NCBI GenBank assembly: GCA_036245525.1
Contig: BTPG01000007.1
Coordinates: 123,841,571-123,905,570 of the forward strand
Source of the DNA: Semisulcospira habei
Lineage: Eukaryota; Mollusca; Gastropoda; Semisulcospiridae
Direction of reading: 5' to 3'
Length of the DNA stretch: 64,000 bases
Shown: in pieces, positions 36,320 to 47,861 of the stretch
Position numbering within the stretch: the stretch's first letter is position 1
How the letters are laid out: each line of letters opens with the position of its first letter
Notes under the pieces: generated by a model
Seen by the model: the letters and a program-made list of their open reading frames with translations, nothing else
Databases searched by the model: none
What the model was told of the DNA's origin: nothing
Position numbers and translations under genes: made by a program

Positions 36320-37278
36320 GGGTCACCTCCAAAATGTGGGAAATGCGGCCGCGTGGTTAAATGGGTGACTTTCGTTTATCAGCAAGAGACAAATTCGCAT
36401 GAGCCACTCTATGTCTCTTGCCGACTTCAGATCGCGGCTCCAGCTGGCTCTATTTTATTGTGCGTCCAAATGTGTGAACATGCTGAAAAACTGGGGGAGG
36501 GGGGGGGGGGGGGCCGAATTGCAGGTAATTTTTCACAGCCAGTAACTGCCAAACAACTGTCCCTCTGCAGGAATTGTGTACTAAGCGCAGTGTAAATTGT
36601 AACAGCGGCAAGATCTTTTTGAGTGCAGCTGAAAACAGCTAAAACGAAGCCACTAGCACAGAGAGCAGGCAGGTATGAAACATGCTGGGTCCTAGCATTG
36701 AAAAATCAGTAACCAGCATTTCGACCCAACCCCTCAAGATGAGGTGGTTATTTCGGAGTGTGGTCACGCCTTGCACAGTGTAATATTAGTTTTGTAAAGC
36801 CGACCAACTCCTAATCTGGTGTTGGATTTTTTTTTTCTCCATTATATTGTAGTACTAGTATGGAGGCAAATGCGCTCTTGAGGCTCAGCTCTGAAGATTC
36901 ATAATCCGAAATGTACATGCAGTTTATATAATCCTTAACGTCCTGAAACACTGGTGTTGAAGGAAATACATTTGACTGTGATAGTTTAAGGGCGGTGCCT
37001 GAATAGCATGGCGCCCAGAGGCGCCAAGCTATTCTGGCACCACTCTTGAACTAATATGGTTGATCAATCTCATAATCTGTAATGTAGCCTTCATAGGACA
37101 ATACACGAATTTTGAAGGGGAAAAAATCAGCCTTAAGATCTAATAAAAGTGGAAGCTGTTAGCTGTATGATTATGCTATTTGTGATATTTTGGTGTGGAC
37201 TGTTTCGCGGTCCAACATACAGGATTACAGGGAAAATTATGGGAGAAGCAGACAGAGGAAAATGTGATCCATTTTTGT
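36320..37278. other. Gene-free stretch with two hairpins
   Basis: No gene. A small CATGAG-family remnant lies at 36380-36425, a G-run at 36496-36513, and a GGCGCC-family palindrome at 36981-37060 (GGTGCCTGAATAGCATGGCG and complement). Confidence 0.5.
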
Positions 37279-37356
37279 CATTACAGCCGCTGGTACTGTC
37301 AACAATACCGGAGGCCTTGCATTGTCTCCGGTATTGTTGACACTGTGGCTGCATGC
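37279..37356. repeat. Inverted repeat with about 30-bp arms
   Basis: CAGCCGCTGGTACTGTCAAC to CCGGAG, a short loop, then the near-exact reverse complement ending CACTGTGGCTG. A related sequence, without the full palindrome, lies at about 19797-19850. Confidence 0.75.
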
Positions 37357-37659
37357 ATAAGGAAGTTATTCAGTATTCATTTTTTGTGGAGATCAGTCTG
37401 TATGCTATTCAGTCCGCTGTGGGTTTTCGAACAGTTTTGACACCTTATGCACAACGCAGAGGAAACGGTGAGTGTGATGATCACATAAACTATTAACTTT
37501 AATTTCATAGTTTGATTTAATTTCTGCTTTTACTTATTCGTTCAGCTCAGGCAAGCTTCGTGATTAGTGCCGTCCATGACTAGTAGATGTTGTTACATAT
37601 ACACATTTTAGGGTTTTTGTTAGTTGATTTTGTTCTCGCTACTTTGTCAAATTTGGGCG

Positions 37660-38355
37660 ACTTTTCAAGCAGGTGTGGCACAATCAACAGCTGAAAACGG
37701 GCACCAAGATCAGTGTGTACAGAGCTGTCGTCCTCACCACCCTGCTGTACGGTTCCGAGTCCTGGGCCCTCTACCGCAACCAACTACGACTCCTCGAACG
37801 CTTTCACCAGCGCTGCCTGCGTACCATCCTGGGCATTCACTGGAGTGACTATGTCACCAACGTCGAGGTCCTTGAACAGGCAGAAACTATGAGCATCGAG
37901 GCTTTGTTGCTGCGGACACAGCTTCGCTGGGCGGGGCACGTCTCCAGGATGGAGGATCATCGCCTACCCAAGATCACTCTGTTCGGCGAGCTTGCTACTG
38001 GACACCGTGACAGAGGGGCACCAAAGAAGAGATACAAAGACGGTCTCAAGAAGTCACTTAGTGCTTGCCAAATCGACCACCGCCAGTGGTCTTCGCTTGC
38101 TGCGGACCGTGACACCTGGCGCTCCACCATCTACAAGGCAGCCGTCTCCTTTGAGGACTCTCGCAGAGCTAACCTTAAGGACAAACGGCTCAGGAGAAAA
38201 AACAGAGTTGCCGTAACTCAGAACCCTGACCAGACCTTCCCCTGCAGCCACTGCGGTCGAACCTGCCTGTCCCGGATTGGCCTCCGCAGCCACGAAATTG
38301 CCTGCAGACGACGTGGGCAAGCCCTATAGAATCTTCGTTCGCGAAGTCAAGCCAA
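37660..38355 (+). mobile_element. LINE 3' fragment, copy of the 14987-16803 element
   Basis: The sequence from about 37672 to 38355 is nearly identical to 16118-16800, including the terminus ATCTTCGTTCGCGAAGTCAAGCC. It is 5'-truncated within the connection domain. Confidence 0.9.
37673..38329 (+). CDS. LINE RT C-terminal fragment with zinc finger
   Basis: A 218-codon open frame from the connection region (LLYGSESWALYRNQLRLLE) to the C2H2-type end (CSHCGRTCLSRIGLRSHEIAC). It differs from the 14981-16771 product by a handful of substitutions. There are no palm motifs, so it cannot be a polymerase. The upstream ATG is host sequence. Confidence 0.85.
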   Translation: MWHNQQLKTGTKISVYRAVVLTTLLYGSESWALYRNQLRLLERFHQRCLRTILGIHWSDYVTNVEVLEQAETMSIEALLLRTQLRWAGHVSRMEDHRLPKITLFGELATGHRDRGAPKKRYKDGLKKSLSACQIDHRQWSSLAADRDTWRSTIYKAAVSFEDSRRANLKDKRLRRKNRVAVTQNPDQTFPCSHCGRTCLSRIGLRSHEIACRRRGQAL

Positions 38356-38962
38356 GATGAGATGACTTTGTCAAATAATGAATGTCGCGGTACGGTACGT
38401 ACTGAACGTAAGCGCAGCGCCGTCTGGCCAAGCCTTAGGTACTGGTATAAATTGTGTCTTTGTGTTTCGTCCACAAGTCGTTTGTAGGCCAGTTGAGATA
38501 CGAGGTACATGTTTCAGTCACATATAAGCGGTTTTAGATGTGTCACATAATAACTGAGTTTCGGATGTCAGTGGGTTTTCTGTGTGAAACTTCACTAGCC
38601 TTCACACTAAGCGTTATGCTTTCCGACCTTCAATTCACTGCTGCATAAGGACGACTCGCAGGGGCGGATCTGATGCGGGAGGGGGTGGGGGAGGGGGGGT
38701 GTTGGGGGCGGGTCCAGGGGCCCCCTTTCTCAGCCCAAAATGCTTTAAAATGCTGTATTCAAGTTTTTGTTTAAAATTTGGAAATCTCCACCCCCAGCTC
38801 TTCGTACTTTGTAATTGTGACTATGCATCAAACTTACAATTGATATCTTTCCTCCATACCTCGATAGGTGATACAGGAAATAAACTTGGTATCTTTAAAT
38901 CTTTAAAACATATTTAACCATAAAGCCGCATTTCACATATTTTGGACCCCCCCCCCCTCCCC
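38356..38962. other. Gene-free stretch with G- and C-runs
   Basis: No gene. A G-rich run lies at 38676-38712 and a C-run at 38946-38962. Confidence 0.55.
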
Positions 38963-39348
38963 GGGTCTGCCCTGGGAGACTTGGGTGGGGTTAACTACTT
39001 TTTAGTTCTCAGGGTCGCCCTGGTCAGCCCCACAGGGTGGGTTTTCCTCTCTATTCTGGGGCATGTATTTCTGTCTACCCTTGGTCCATTCACCTGTATT
39101 TTCCTATTTTAAACTCTCCCTACTGTCTGCACTGCCTATAGCTCTTGATATTGGATGTGTGTTGCTAAATGGTCTTGGCTTTATTTAGGCCCCATATCGT
39201 AGGTTTATTTAATGTACTGGACCGGCTGGCGACATACATTCAATATTCTGTTTAGTTTTGGTTTTTTTCACAAGCATTGCAGGCACGTCCTGAGAAAGCC
39301 TTGTTGCTGTCGGGACGTTAAGCAATGTACAATCAATCAATCAATCAT
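38963..39348 (+). mobile_element. SINE-like element, full copy
   Basis: A 386-bp copy of the element at 8388-8761, here plus-oriented, ending GACGTTAAGCAATGTACAA and AATC repeats. No open frame. Confidence 0.65.
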
Positions 39349-39390
39349 ATTTTGGAGGTGTCACCTAACGACTATATGTCCCAGTTGCAG

Positions 39391-39498
39391 GAGATGGATC
39401 GACCATGATAATTCAAGGGTGGCGCCAGATTAGCTTGGCGCCTGATGGCGCTAAGCTAATCTGGCGCTACCCTTGAATTATCATGGTCGATCCATCTC
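39391..39498. mobile_element. GGCGCC-family hairpin
   Basis: A near-perfect 107-bp palindrome: GAGATGGATCGACCATGATA, then GGGTGGCGCCAGATTAGCTTGG, a tiny loop, and back to CATCTC. Outer similarity (GACGCAC / GTGCGTC) suggests the inverted repeat extends into the flanks. Confidence 0.75.
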
Positions 39499-39944
39499 TT
39501 GCTATATAGTGCGTCAGGGCTAAATGGCACATGCACGCAACTCTTTACACTGAAGTGGCGAATCTGTTCATTACAAGTATAACCCCGTATTCTAAACATA
39601 CGAACGCAGGCAAAAAGACGGGTTGCGGCACAGTTGCAGTGCGCCTGAATCGATCAGTGTTCATGTCGTACTCATAGGCACTAGCTGTCCCTGTGCCCAT
39701 CACCCATCCTTTAGGGCCGTCTGTTGCTGCTCCAGTGCTGTGGAAATAACAGACACAATTGTACGACGATTTACGGAATCCCTGCATTTGCAATCGGCAT
39801 TTCTTTTCTCAGAACGTATGGTCTATCGGCTGCTATTTTCCTCTCCGGTGTCTGCCTTTGAAAATCGGTGTTTTACCGATTGTTCTTCCACAGATTTGGG
39901 GTGACACAGCAACCTGATTTGCAGCAATCCAGTCCCTACAGCAG

Positions 39945-40110
39945 GAGATTGATTGACCATGATAATTTAAGGGTATTGCCAGATTAGCATCGTGCCTTCA
40001 GGAGATTGATTGACCATGATAATTCAAGGGTAGTGCCAGATTAGCTTGGCGCCCGAAGGCGCCAAGCTAATCTGGCTCTACCCTTGAGTGATCATGGTCA
40101 ATCAATCTCA
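39945..40110. mobile_element. GGCGCC-family hairpin with duplicated left arm
   Basis: A half copy (39950-39998) is followed by a full palindrome (40004-40110) around TTGGCGCCCGAAGGCGCCAA. The duplication of the GGAGATTGATTGACCATGAT arm is direct. Confidence 0.7.
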
Positions 40111-40217
40111 TGCAACTGGTATATAGTCATTCGGCAACACCTCCAGAGTTTGCGAATTTGATTTGCAGCGTCCGCCTTAACCGGTAATTTTTATTTTTTT
40201 CTTCCGAAAATTACCGG

Positions 40218-40461
40218 TTAAAGCCCTTTACTGCCGAGAAAAAAGTCAGCATGATCCAGCTGCAAGAGACATAGATCCTCACATGCCCCCGCTACGGCGC
40301 GGGCTAATGAGGATCTATGCCTCTTGCTGAGGCCAATTTGTATGCGTGCTTCTCGGACGCTTTTGGCTATTTGACTGCTGAATGAAAACATATCCATAAA
40401 CTGTCTTTAGTACTCCTTGCCAGAAACAAAAATGTGTGTACAGTGACAGGGAAGGGGTTAA
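40218..40461. mobile_element. TTAA hairpin MITE, CATGAG family
   Basis: A 244-bp copy from TTAAAGCCCTTTACTGCCGAG to GACAGGGAAGGGGTTAA, with the central hairpin CCCCCGCTACGGCGCGGGC. Confidence 0.7.
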
Positions 40462-41334
40462 TTTTTTTGTGTCACCCGAAACCTGTGGAAGAACGATTCA
40501 CCATCACGTGAGGAAATGGATGGGCCGGGGTGGGGGGGGGGGGGGGTGGGGGGGGGGGGGGCAGGGAGGATGACTTGGTTCGGTAGGGTGCCTGTGCTTC
40601 AGACCTTGCCTTCAGTTTACCTGAACTGGAATGTAAACGATGTACGTGTTGGATAAGTATTGTGAAGCACGCGTTTTCCATTGTCAAGCACTCGTGCCTG
40701 AAGCACACCACCCAGCCGACAGTCAGGTCGTAGCCTTGAAGCCGCAGAAAGGGGACATTGAGAGGGAAAAGGTGTGTCTCTATGTTTGCCGGCTTTTTGG
40801 GGTGTGGGGGTGGGGTGGGGTGGGGGTCGGGGCGGGAGGGAGGTATATAGGCAAGTTTACAAAATAGTAATGGCGGCGATGAGGCCTTGGCGTGCTGTTT
40901 GTTTCGTGTTGCTCTCTCTGTATCTGGCTGTGTCTCTGTCTCTGTGTCTGTCTCTCTTGGTGTCTGTCTCTCTCTCGTGAGGATTTGATTAATTGATTGA
41001 TTCGGGGCTTAATGCCCTCGGCACGGTAGTGATTCTGGACGTCCCTAAGGGGTGGGTTACTTGGGACTGGCACAACTGTTTCCTATGGAGTGCGACGTGA
41101 ACACGTATCAATTCAGGCACACTGCCACTGTGCAACTTTTATTTACCACAGGACCTTTCAACGGACATATTGTTAAACAAACCCATTCTTTTTCCCCTGG
41201 AACATAGTGGTTGGGTGGGAGGTGGGGGTTAGGACCGGGGAGGTGTGGGGGGGGGGGGGGAGGGAAGGGATAGTTGTCGAGAAAGGCTATGGTTACGAGA
41301 TTAGTTAACCCATTTAGCCCCGAGTCCCTGCAGC
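40462..41334. other. Gene-free stretch with G-runs
   Basis: No gene. Plus-strand G-runs at 40528-40561, 40800-40842 and 41235-41262. An ATTG-repeat end near 40988-41003 next to GACGTCC resembles a short SINE-type 3' end on the minus strand. Confidence 0.5.
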
Positions 41335-41450
41335 AGGAGATTGACCATGATAATTCAAGGATAGTGCCAGATACGTTTGGCACCTTCAGGAGATTGATTG
41401 ACCATTATAATTCAAGGGTAGTGCCAGATTAGCTTGGCGCCTTCAGGGCT
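41335..41450. mobile_element. GGCGCC-family half copies
   Basis: Two direct left arms (GGAGATTGACCATGATAATT and a second 57 bp on) ending at TTGGCGCCTTCAGGG. The right arm is missing. Confidence 0.6.
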
Positions 41451-42369
41451 GAGTATGAGATGGAGGCTGCTGTTTTGTTTGTTAGTTGGTTGTTGAGGAT
41501 ATTTATTTATTTATTTATTTATTTATACGGATGTATGAATGAATGACGGATAAAAGGAAGGAAGAGGGAAGGAAGTAGAAAGGAATTTTTCAGATTTTTT
41601 AATATGTGGAATGTTAAAAAAGGCAAAACCGTTTTGCGAATACACAGTGTCGAATTTTACAGTCTCCAGTAGTGGCACGCACGTCCTTTTTGTTATTATT
41701 TTTTTTACTAGACGAAAGAGAAGGCCGTTTCTATAGCCGATTTCAAAGAACTATGCGTGAATGTATGCCTCGCGGTCGCGTGAACGAGTTTCTTTACAAG
41801 TCTCGTGTGTGTACAGCATACCCTGCCTTTCATGTGAATGCAGCTATATCACCAGTAAGCCCTGAGTGAATATGTGCATGCTGGCATAACGTATTCAGAC
41901 AACAACAAAAAAGCGACATATCGCTAGCGAGGACACGTGACTTGACAGGTCGGAATGGGGGGGTGGGGGTGGGGGAATGGGGTGAGGCTGATATAGTCAG
42001 GTGGGTACGTGTGGGGGGGGGGAGGGCATCGGGGGGGGGGGGGGGTTAATATGTTGGAAGTCTTAGCCAAGAGGAACCGGTCGAAAAATCTTGTGAATCT
42101 GGACACGTTAGTGGTCGGTTGGTTGCTTACAGTTTGCTTGTTTGTGTCTTGTTTTTGCTGTGTACGCGGGTTGGTTGACGCAAAAATAACAAAATAACCA
42201 ATAGCCTGAAGGAAAAAAATGGTTAAAACAATATCATAGTTAACAACACTATAGAATAGCTTCACTGAACTAACTTTTAGACGAGATTAGAAGCAGCTTC
42301 CTGATATAAATCACACCTAGCTGGAGTGTGTCATGGAGTGCGACTTACGCAGTTCGTCTGCTACGTATA
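41451..42369. other. Gene-free stretch with G-runs
   Basis: No gene. (TTTA)n at 41505-41525 and plus-strand G-rich runs at 41958-42046. Confidence 0.5.
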
Positions 42370-42666
42370 AAAAAATCCACCTCGCGGCAAGAGACATAGA
42401 TCCTCATGCTCCGCCGCAGGTGCGGGGGCTCATGAGGATCTATGCCTCTTGTTGGCTGTATTTGCTGTTCTGTTCTCCATGCACGGACTGTATGTAATGT
42501 ATAAGTTGTGCCTGGCAGGCTATGGATGTCATTTCTGCGTCAGTCAGATGATGGTCTTTTCCAGTGGGATGTAAATGAGGCAGGTCTGTGCTAGCAAGAG
42601 GCATAGATTCTCATGAGCCCCTGCAGATGCAGGGGCTCATGAGAATCTTTGCCTCTTGCAGATGGA
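42370..42666. mobile_element. Two CATGAG-family hairpins
   Basis: Palindromes at 42384-42452 (CCGCAGGTGCGGGGGC core) and 42590-42665 (GAGCCCCTGCAGATGCAGGGGCTC core, perfect). Both carry the CAAGAG.CATAGAT / ATCT.TGCCTCTTG outer arms. The TTAA ends are not clear. Confidence 0.65.
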
Positions 42667-43427
42667 ACGAGCCGTTACAGTTACAGTAGTCTCGATACAC
42701 ATTTTCCAGCTTTAAATTTCCCTGTCTCATGTTTGCAAAGCTATACAGACAGGGGCTTGTTCTAACACTAGTGTCATTTACAGTATATTTGCCGGAGTGC
42801 CGCGGATAGCAGGCTAATTTATTACTTTCATGTATTACTTTCATTGCGGCAACGAGTATGACGATATATTTTACATGTACAGTCATTGGCATGTATACTG
42901 ACAGTGGAACGTGCTGTCAAACTTAACTATGCGACCACCTGTATAATGCGACCGATTGTCCACGAAGACCACCCATTTTGGCCCCGTGATCTTCTTAGTG
43001 CTACTTGCATGGCCCTGTCGATGACCACCGCCTTTATAAGATGACCGTCTTTTTTTTTTTTTTTTTTTTTTTTTTACATCCCCTTGAGTGGCCGCGTATA
43101 CTTTGACTACATCATTCGAAGCTTTGTCATCGAGAATAACCCAACGAAAAAAGAAGCACGCTTAGAAAAGATAGATGCAATACCATTTATTAATATTTTG
43201 GGTTACAACACTTTTTCAAAATAGGCAAACAAAAAAGAATACAGTTGGCTACTTATCGTATCGGTGCGTGTAGAAGGGACAACTCAGTTTCGAAATATTA
43301 ATACATTGTGTTGTAGCTGTCTTTTCTGAGCGTGCTTCTGTCCTCGTTGGGTTATTCTCTGCATTTTACACGCTTGGCAGTCACCTGTTTGGTCTGGGAT
43401 ATTATCGTCGATACAGAGACACGCGAC
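42667..43427. other. Gene-free stretch with T-run and decayed hairpin element
   Basis: No gene. A T-run lies at 43050-43075. A degenerate copy of the hairpin retroposon-like family lies at about 43137-43398 (long end on the right, TTGGCAGTCACCTGTTTGGTC), with one arm largely lost. Confidence 0.55.
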
Positions 43428-43858
43428 TTGACTCATTGTACCCCAAGACCGAAATCCCCAAATATTGCCGTTGTCCTCTGAAGACTGCAGTGCAGTGCAG
43501 TGCAGGACACAGATCGACCATGATAGTTCACGGGTGATGCCAGAATAGCTTGGCGCCCATAGGCGCCAAGCTATTCTGGCATCACCCTTGAACTATCATG
43601 GTCGATCCATATCTTGCTGTGGCGTGGCTGGGGTAGAATGAGTTAACTCATTCCACACCAGGACCGAAATCCTCCAGCTTTGACTGAAGTTGCCCTGTGA
43701 AGGACTATATTACAATTCTAGAGAGATCGAGCATGATAGTTCAAGGGTGGTGCCAGAATAGCTTGGCGCCTATGGGCGGCAAGCGATTCTGGCACCACCC
43801 TTAAACTATCATGCTCGATCAGTGTCTTGCTGTGGTGTGTCCGGGCTGAATGAGTTAA
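43428..43858. mobile_element. Two abutting GGCGCC-family MITEs sharing one TTAA
   Basis: Copy 1 spans 43428-43646 and copy 2 spans 43643-43858; the TTAA at 43643-43646 ends one and starts the other. Copy 2 begins TTAACTCATTCCACACCAGG and ends CCGGGCTGAATGAGTTAA. Both hold near-perfect central palindromes (TAGCTTGGCGCC..GGCGCCAAGC in copy 1). Confidence 0.8.
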
Positions 43859-44136
43859 TGTTTGTGTCGGTGCGATCGCGAAACACGTTTTAGTTTTACA
43901 GAGCACATGAATTGCGCCATAGGATTACATGTAATTCAGTGTGTATTCAAGTAGAGGAAAATGTGATTGTTTGGTCTTGGCCCATTACAAAGATAGCGTC
44001 TGTGACGGAGTCTCACACATTCAAAACGAGAGTAGTCTGTTGTGTCGGAGTTATTATATATATGGCATAGTAATAATCGCTGTGGTGGTTTGGACTGAAA
44101 AGACGAATACAGTCACAGGTATGTCCTTTATAAAAC

Positions 44137-44260
44137 TTAACCCTTTCGCTGCCAGGACAATGCAAACACCAAACAACTGCAAGAGGCAATAGACCATCAT
44201 GCGCCCCCGCAGTCGCGGGGGCGCATGAGGGTCTATGCCTCTTGCTCCCTGCTTTCACAC
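44137..44260. mobile_element. TTAA hairpin MITE, CATGAG family (left part)
   Basis: TTAACCCTTTCGCTGCCAGG end and a palindrome with core GCCCCCGCAGTCGCGGGGGC. The matching right end may be the decayed GGCGGTGAAGGGACTAA near 44486-44502. Confidence 0.6.
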
Positions 44261-45050
44261 TTGAGGCGACCCTCAGGACGGAAACCGCGCTGATTACTCA
44301 GCGCTGTACGTTCTGCAATGTCTTCACATTGTAACTGTGCTTGTAGCCGTGAGAGACCTGTTTATAGTAGTGGAGGTGATGTAGGTGGGGGGCATGTCCC
44401 AGTTAAAATCCAGTTAAATCCAGCTAACTCCAGTAACTGTGCAGTCAGTCTGCGATGGTTTCAAGAGATTTTTATCTTGGCCTTGGCGGTGAAGGGACTA
44501 ACGGTGCTCAGTATGTTTGAAGAAAATGGTTCCAATTGAACCGTCTAATCCCTCCCCTTCCCTCCCCTGCCAATTTCGGTCTGCCCTGTAAAGGCAAAAG
44601 ACAGTAAGTCCGTAGTTTGTGTGACAATGAAAATCTCGCTTTTCACAAAGTGGACTTATTGCCGTTTGCTTTGACCTTTGTTTGTTAAACCTTCCCCCTG
44701 CTCCCCCTTCACGCGAGCCCCACCGGGCTGATGGCCTTAGTTGCGTGCTGGACGTTAAACCCAACGTAGGAACAACGAACGAACCAACCAGCTAACCAAT
44801 CTTACCCCACCGCCATTTAACCCTTACGGTTGACCCCCAGCCTCCTCGCCCCCTTCAGACATATGCACGCACACGCACACACACGTAACATGCTCGTACA
44901 CACACGCATGCACACAGCAACACATACACGCAGCAACACATACGCGCAATCACGCACACCTCTCTACACACACAAACACACACACGCGCGCGCACGCACG
45001 CACGCACACACGCACGTGCGCGCGCGCGCACACACACACACCAGAGAGAG
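44261..45050. other. Gene-free stretch ending in (CA)n
   Basis: No gene. Contains a short SINE-type 3' end (GTGCTGGACGTTAAACCCAA and GAAC repeats, about 44740-44790) and an impure (CA)n/(CG)n block (44864-45042) running to the assembly gap. Confidence 0.5.
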
Positions 45051-45550
45051 NNNNNNNNNNNNNNNNNNNNNNNNNNNNNNNNNNNNNNNNNNNNNNNNNN
45101 NNNNNNNNNNNNNNNNNNNNNNNNNNNNNNNNNNNNNNNNNNNNNNNNNNNNNNNNNNNNNNNNNNNNNNNNNNNNNNNNNNNNNNNNNNNNNNNNNNNN
45201 NNNNNNNNNNNNNNNNNNNNNNNNNNNNNNNNNNNNNNNNNNNNNNNNNNNNNNNNNNNNNNNNNNNNNNNNNNNNNNNNNNNNNNNNNNNNNNNNNNNN
45301 NNNNNNNNNNNNNNNNNNNNNNNNNNNNNNNNNNNNNNNNNNNNNNNNNNNNNNNNNNNNNNNNNNNNNNNNNNNNNNNNNNNNNNNNNNNNNNNNNNNN
45401 NNNNNNNNNNNNNNNNNNNNNNNNNNNNNNNNNNNNNNNNNNNNNNNNNNNNNNNNNNNNNNNNNNNNNNNNNNNNNNNNNNNNNNNNNNNNNNNNNNNN
45501 NNNNNNNNNNNNNNNNNNNNNNNNNNNNNNNNNNNNNNNNNNNNNNNNNN
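45051..45550. other. Assembly gap, 500 N
   Basis: Exactly 500 unspecified bases, the usual placeholder size for a gap of unknown length. It lies between a (CA)n block and the 5' part of a LINE frame. Confidence 0.99.
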
Positions 45551-47803
45551 GCAAACAACAGTGCGGTGTTTTGGAAACACGTGCGAATCGCGAACAGAAG
45601 GAAACAAGAACAGCCCAAGATAAAAATAGAGACTTGGGAGACACATTTTCGCACTGTGCTCAGTGGTCACTTACCGGACAAGGACGGCCGGGAATTCCCT
45701 CTACCAACCTGCGAGTCTGTTCCTGGGCCGGCGGACTCGGGAACATGTAGGCACGTGCCCGAGTTGGACGGCCCAATAACAGAGCAGGAGGTCAGACACG
45801 CTGTGTGCAAGCTGAAATCTGGGAAAGCGTCAGGCATTGATCAAGTGTTATCAGAGTACCTCAAACATGCAGGTGATACCATTGTGCCATTTTTGACGAA
45901 ATACTTTAATCACCTGCTCGATAACCAGTACTTTCCTGTTGAGTGGAGTCGCTCCGTGATTGTCCCGATCTTTAAGAAGGGCGATACAAATAACCCAGCC
46001 AACTATAGAGGGGTGTCTCTGCTCAGTGTGACCAGTAAAGCTTTTACTTCCATTCTAAACAGTAGACTCTACAAGTGGGCAGAAAAAGAGGGGAAAATAA
46101 ACGAAGAGCAAGCCGGGTTTCGGCAGGGATACTCGACTGTTGATCATATATTCACTTTGATATCTATTATACAAAGATCCCTTGCTCGAAATAAGAAACT
46201 ATATGTGGCTTTCATCGATTACAAGCGTGCTTTTGACTCTGTAGACAGGGAAATGTTGTGGTCTGTTCTTATACATGTACAGGTCTCTACAAAAATGGTT
46301 CAGATGCTGAAAGCCATGTATGCATCTGTTCAGGCGTGTGTAAGGGCGGGCTTCCAATACTCGGATTTTTTTGACTGCCCCGCCGGGGTCAGGCAGGGTT
46401 GTTTAGCAAGCCCTGTAATTTTCTCTTTGTTAATTAATGAAGTTGCAAACTACGTAAATGAAAATGGTCGACACGGAGTACAACTACTGCCTGGTCTGAG
46501 AGAACTTTTTTCATTACTTTTTGCTGACGATGTAGCTCTATTGTCCACAAGCGCTGTGGGGCTGCAGAACCAGATAACTAACCTCAAGCGCTCTTCTGAT
46601 AGACTTGGTTTAGAGGTTAGTCTCGAGAAAACCAAGGTAATGGTTTTTAGAAAAGGCGGGCGACTGCCGGCGAAAGACAAATGGTATATTGGTGCAACCG
46701 AAATGGAAGTGGTTAACAGTTATAAATACCTTGGTTTCACACTGACCACAAAACTATCGTTTACTGTGGCCCTCTCCGACTATGCTGTAAAGGCGAAGGC
46801 GAAAGTTTCTCAGTTATTGAGGACTATGTGGAAACTTGGCAACCTTAACCCATGCATTTTCTTTAAGCTTTTTGATACACAGGTGGCGCCGATGCTCCTT
46901 TACTCATCTGAAGTATGGGGGCTGAAGCAGTTCAAAACAATAGAAAAGGTGCACACTTTCGCCTGCAAGAGGCTACTGAGTGTGGATGTAAGAACCCCAA
47001 ATCAGACAGCTTATGGTGAAACGGGTAGGCATCCACTGCACATTAATAGCATAATAAGAGCTACAAAGTATTGGATGAAACTGATTAAAATGTCTGATAC
47101 AAGACTTCCTAAGCAGGCGTACAAGATGCAGTTGAACTGTACCATAGCAAGTTGTTTTTGGGCGAACCAAATTGAAAGCACCCTACACAAGTATGGCTTT
47201 GGCCACGTTTGGCAAAACGGTGGTGTGGGTGATGAAAGGGCTTTTTTGTTGTTGTACAGGCAAAGACTGAAAGAGTCATCTGTACAGTCATGGGAAACGA
47301 AGGTTCAGTCAAGCGACAGGTTTGCAACTTACAAGCAGTTTAAAACGGTATTCGAACCAGAAAGATATCTATCCCAGATTACGATAAAGAAATTCAGGGA
47401 CAGCCTTATACGTTTCAGACTGGGAACAGTAGAACTGAATGTGAATAATAGGTATTCAAATACACATGTGAAGAACTGTCCATTCTGTATTGGGACTGTG
47501 GAGAATGAAGAACACTTCCTCTTGTATTGTAATAGATACTCAGCACTGAGGAATAAGTACTTGGCTAGCCTTTTGAATGACACTAAGAATGAGGACATAA
47601 GCTTGTTGCTTGCAAACCTGGACTGTGACTCTATCAGAAAAGTTGCAATGTTCATATTCTATGCACTTAAATTACGCAATGAACAACTATCTGTGTAATA
47701 GGACATTACCTATGGGCCGATGGCCGCAAAACATCTGTTCAGTCTGCCCCAAAGTGGGGTAGACCCCCTGATGCAGCGCGTCTGTGCGCGCTGTGCGGCG
47801 TGT

Positions 47804-47861
<58 letters not shown>

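Noticed and set aside
29300..44260. Regularly recurring hairpins considered as a CRISPR array or as terminators
   Set aside because: The spacing is irregular, the copies are whole TTAA-bounded elements, and the context is an animal genome without cas genes.
44830..45750. Long frames spanning the 500-N gap
   Set aside because: They are open only because N codons hide stops; the left part is (CA)n repeat.
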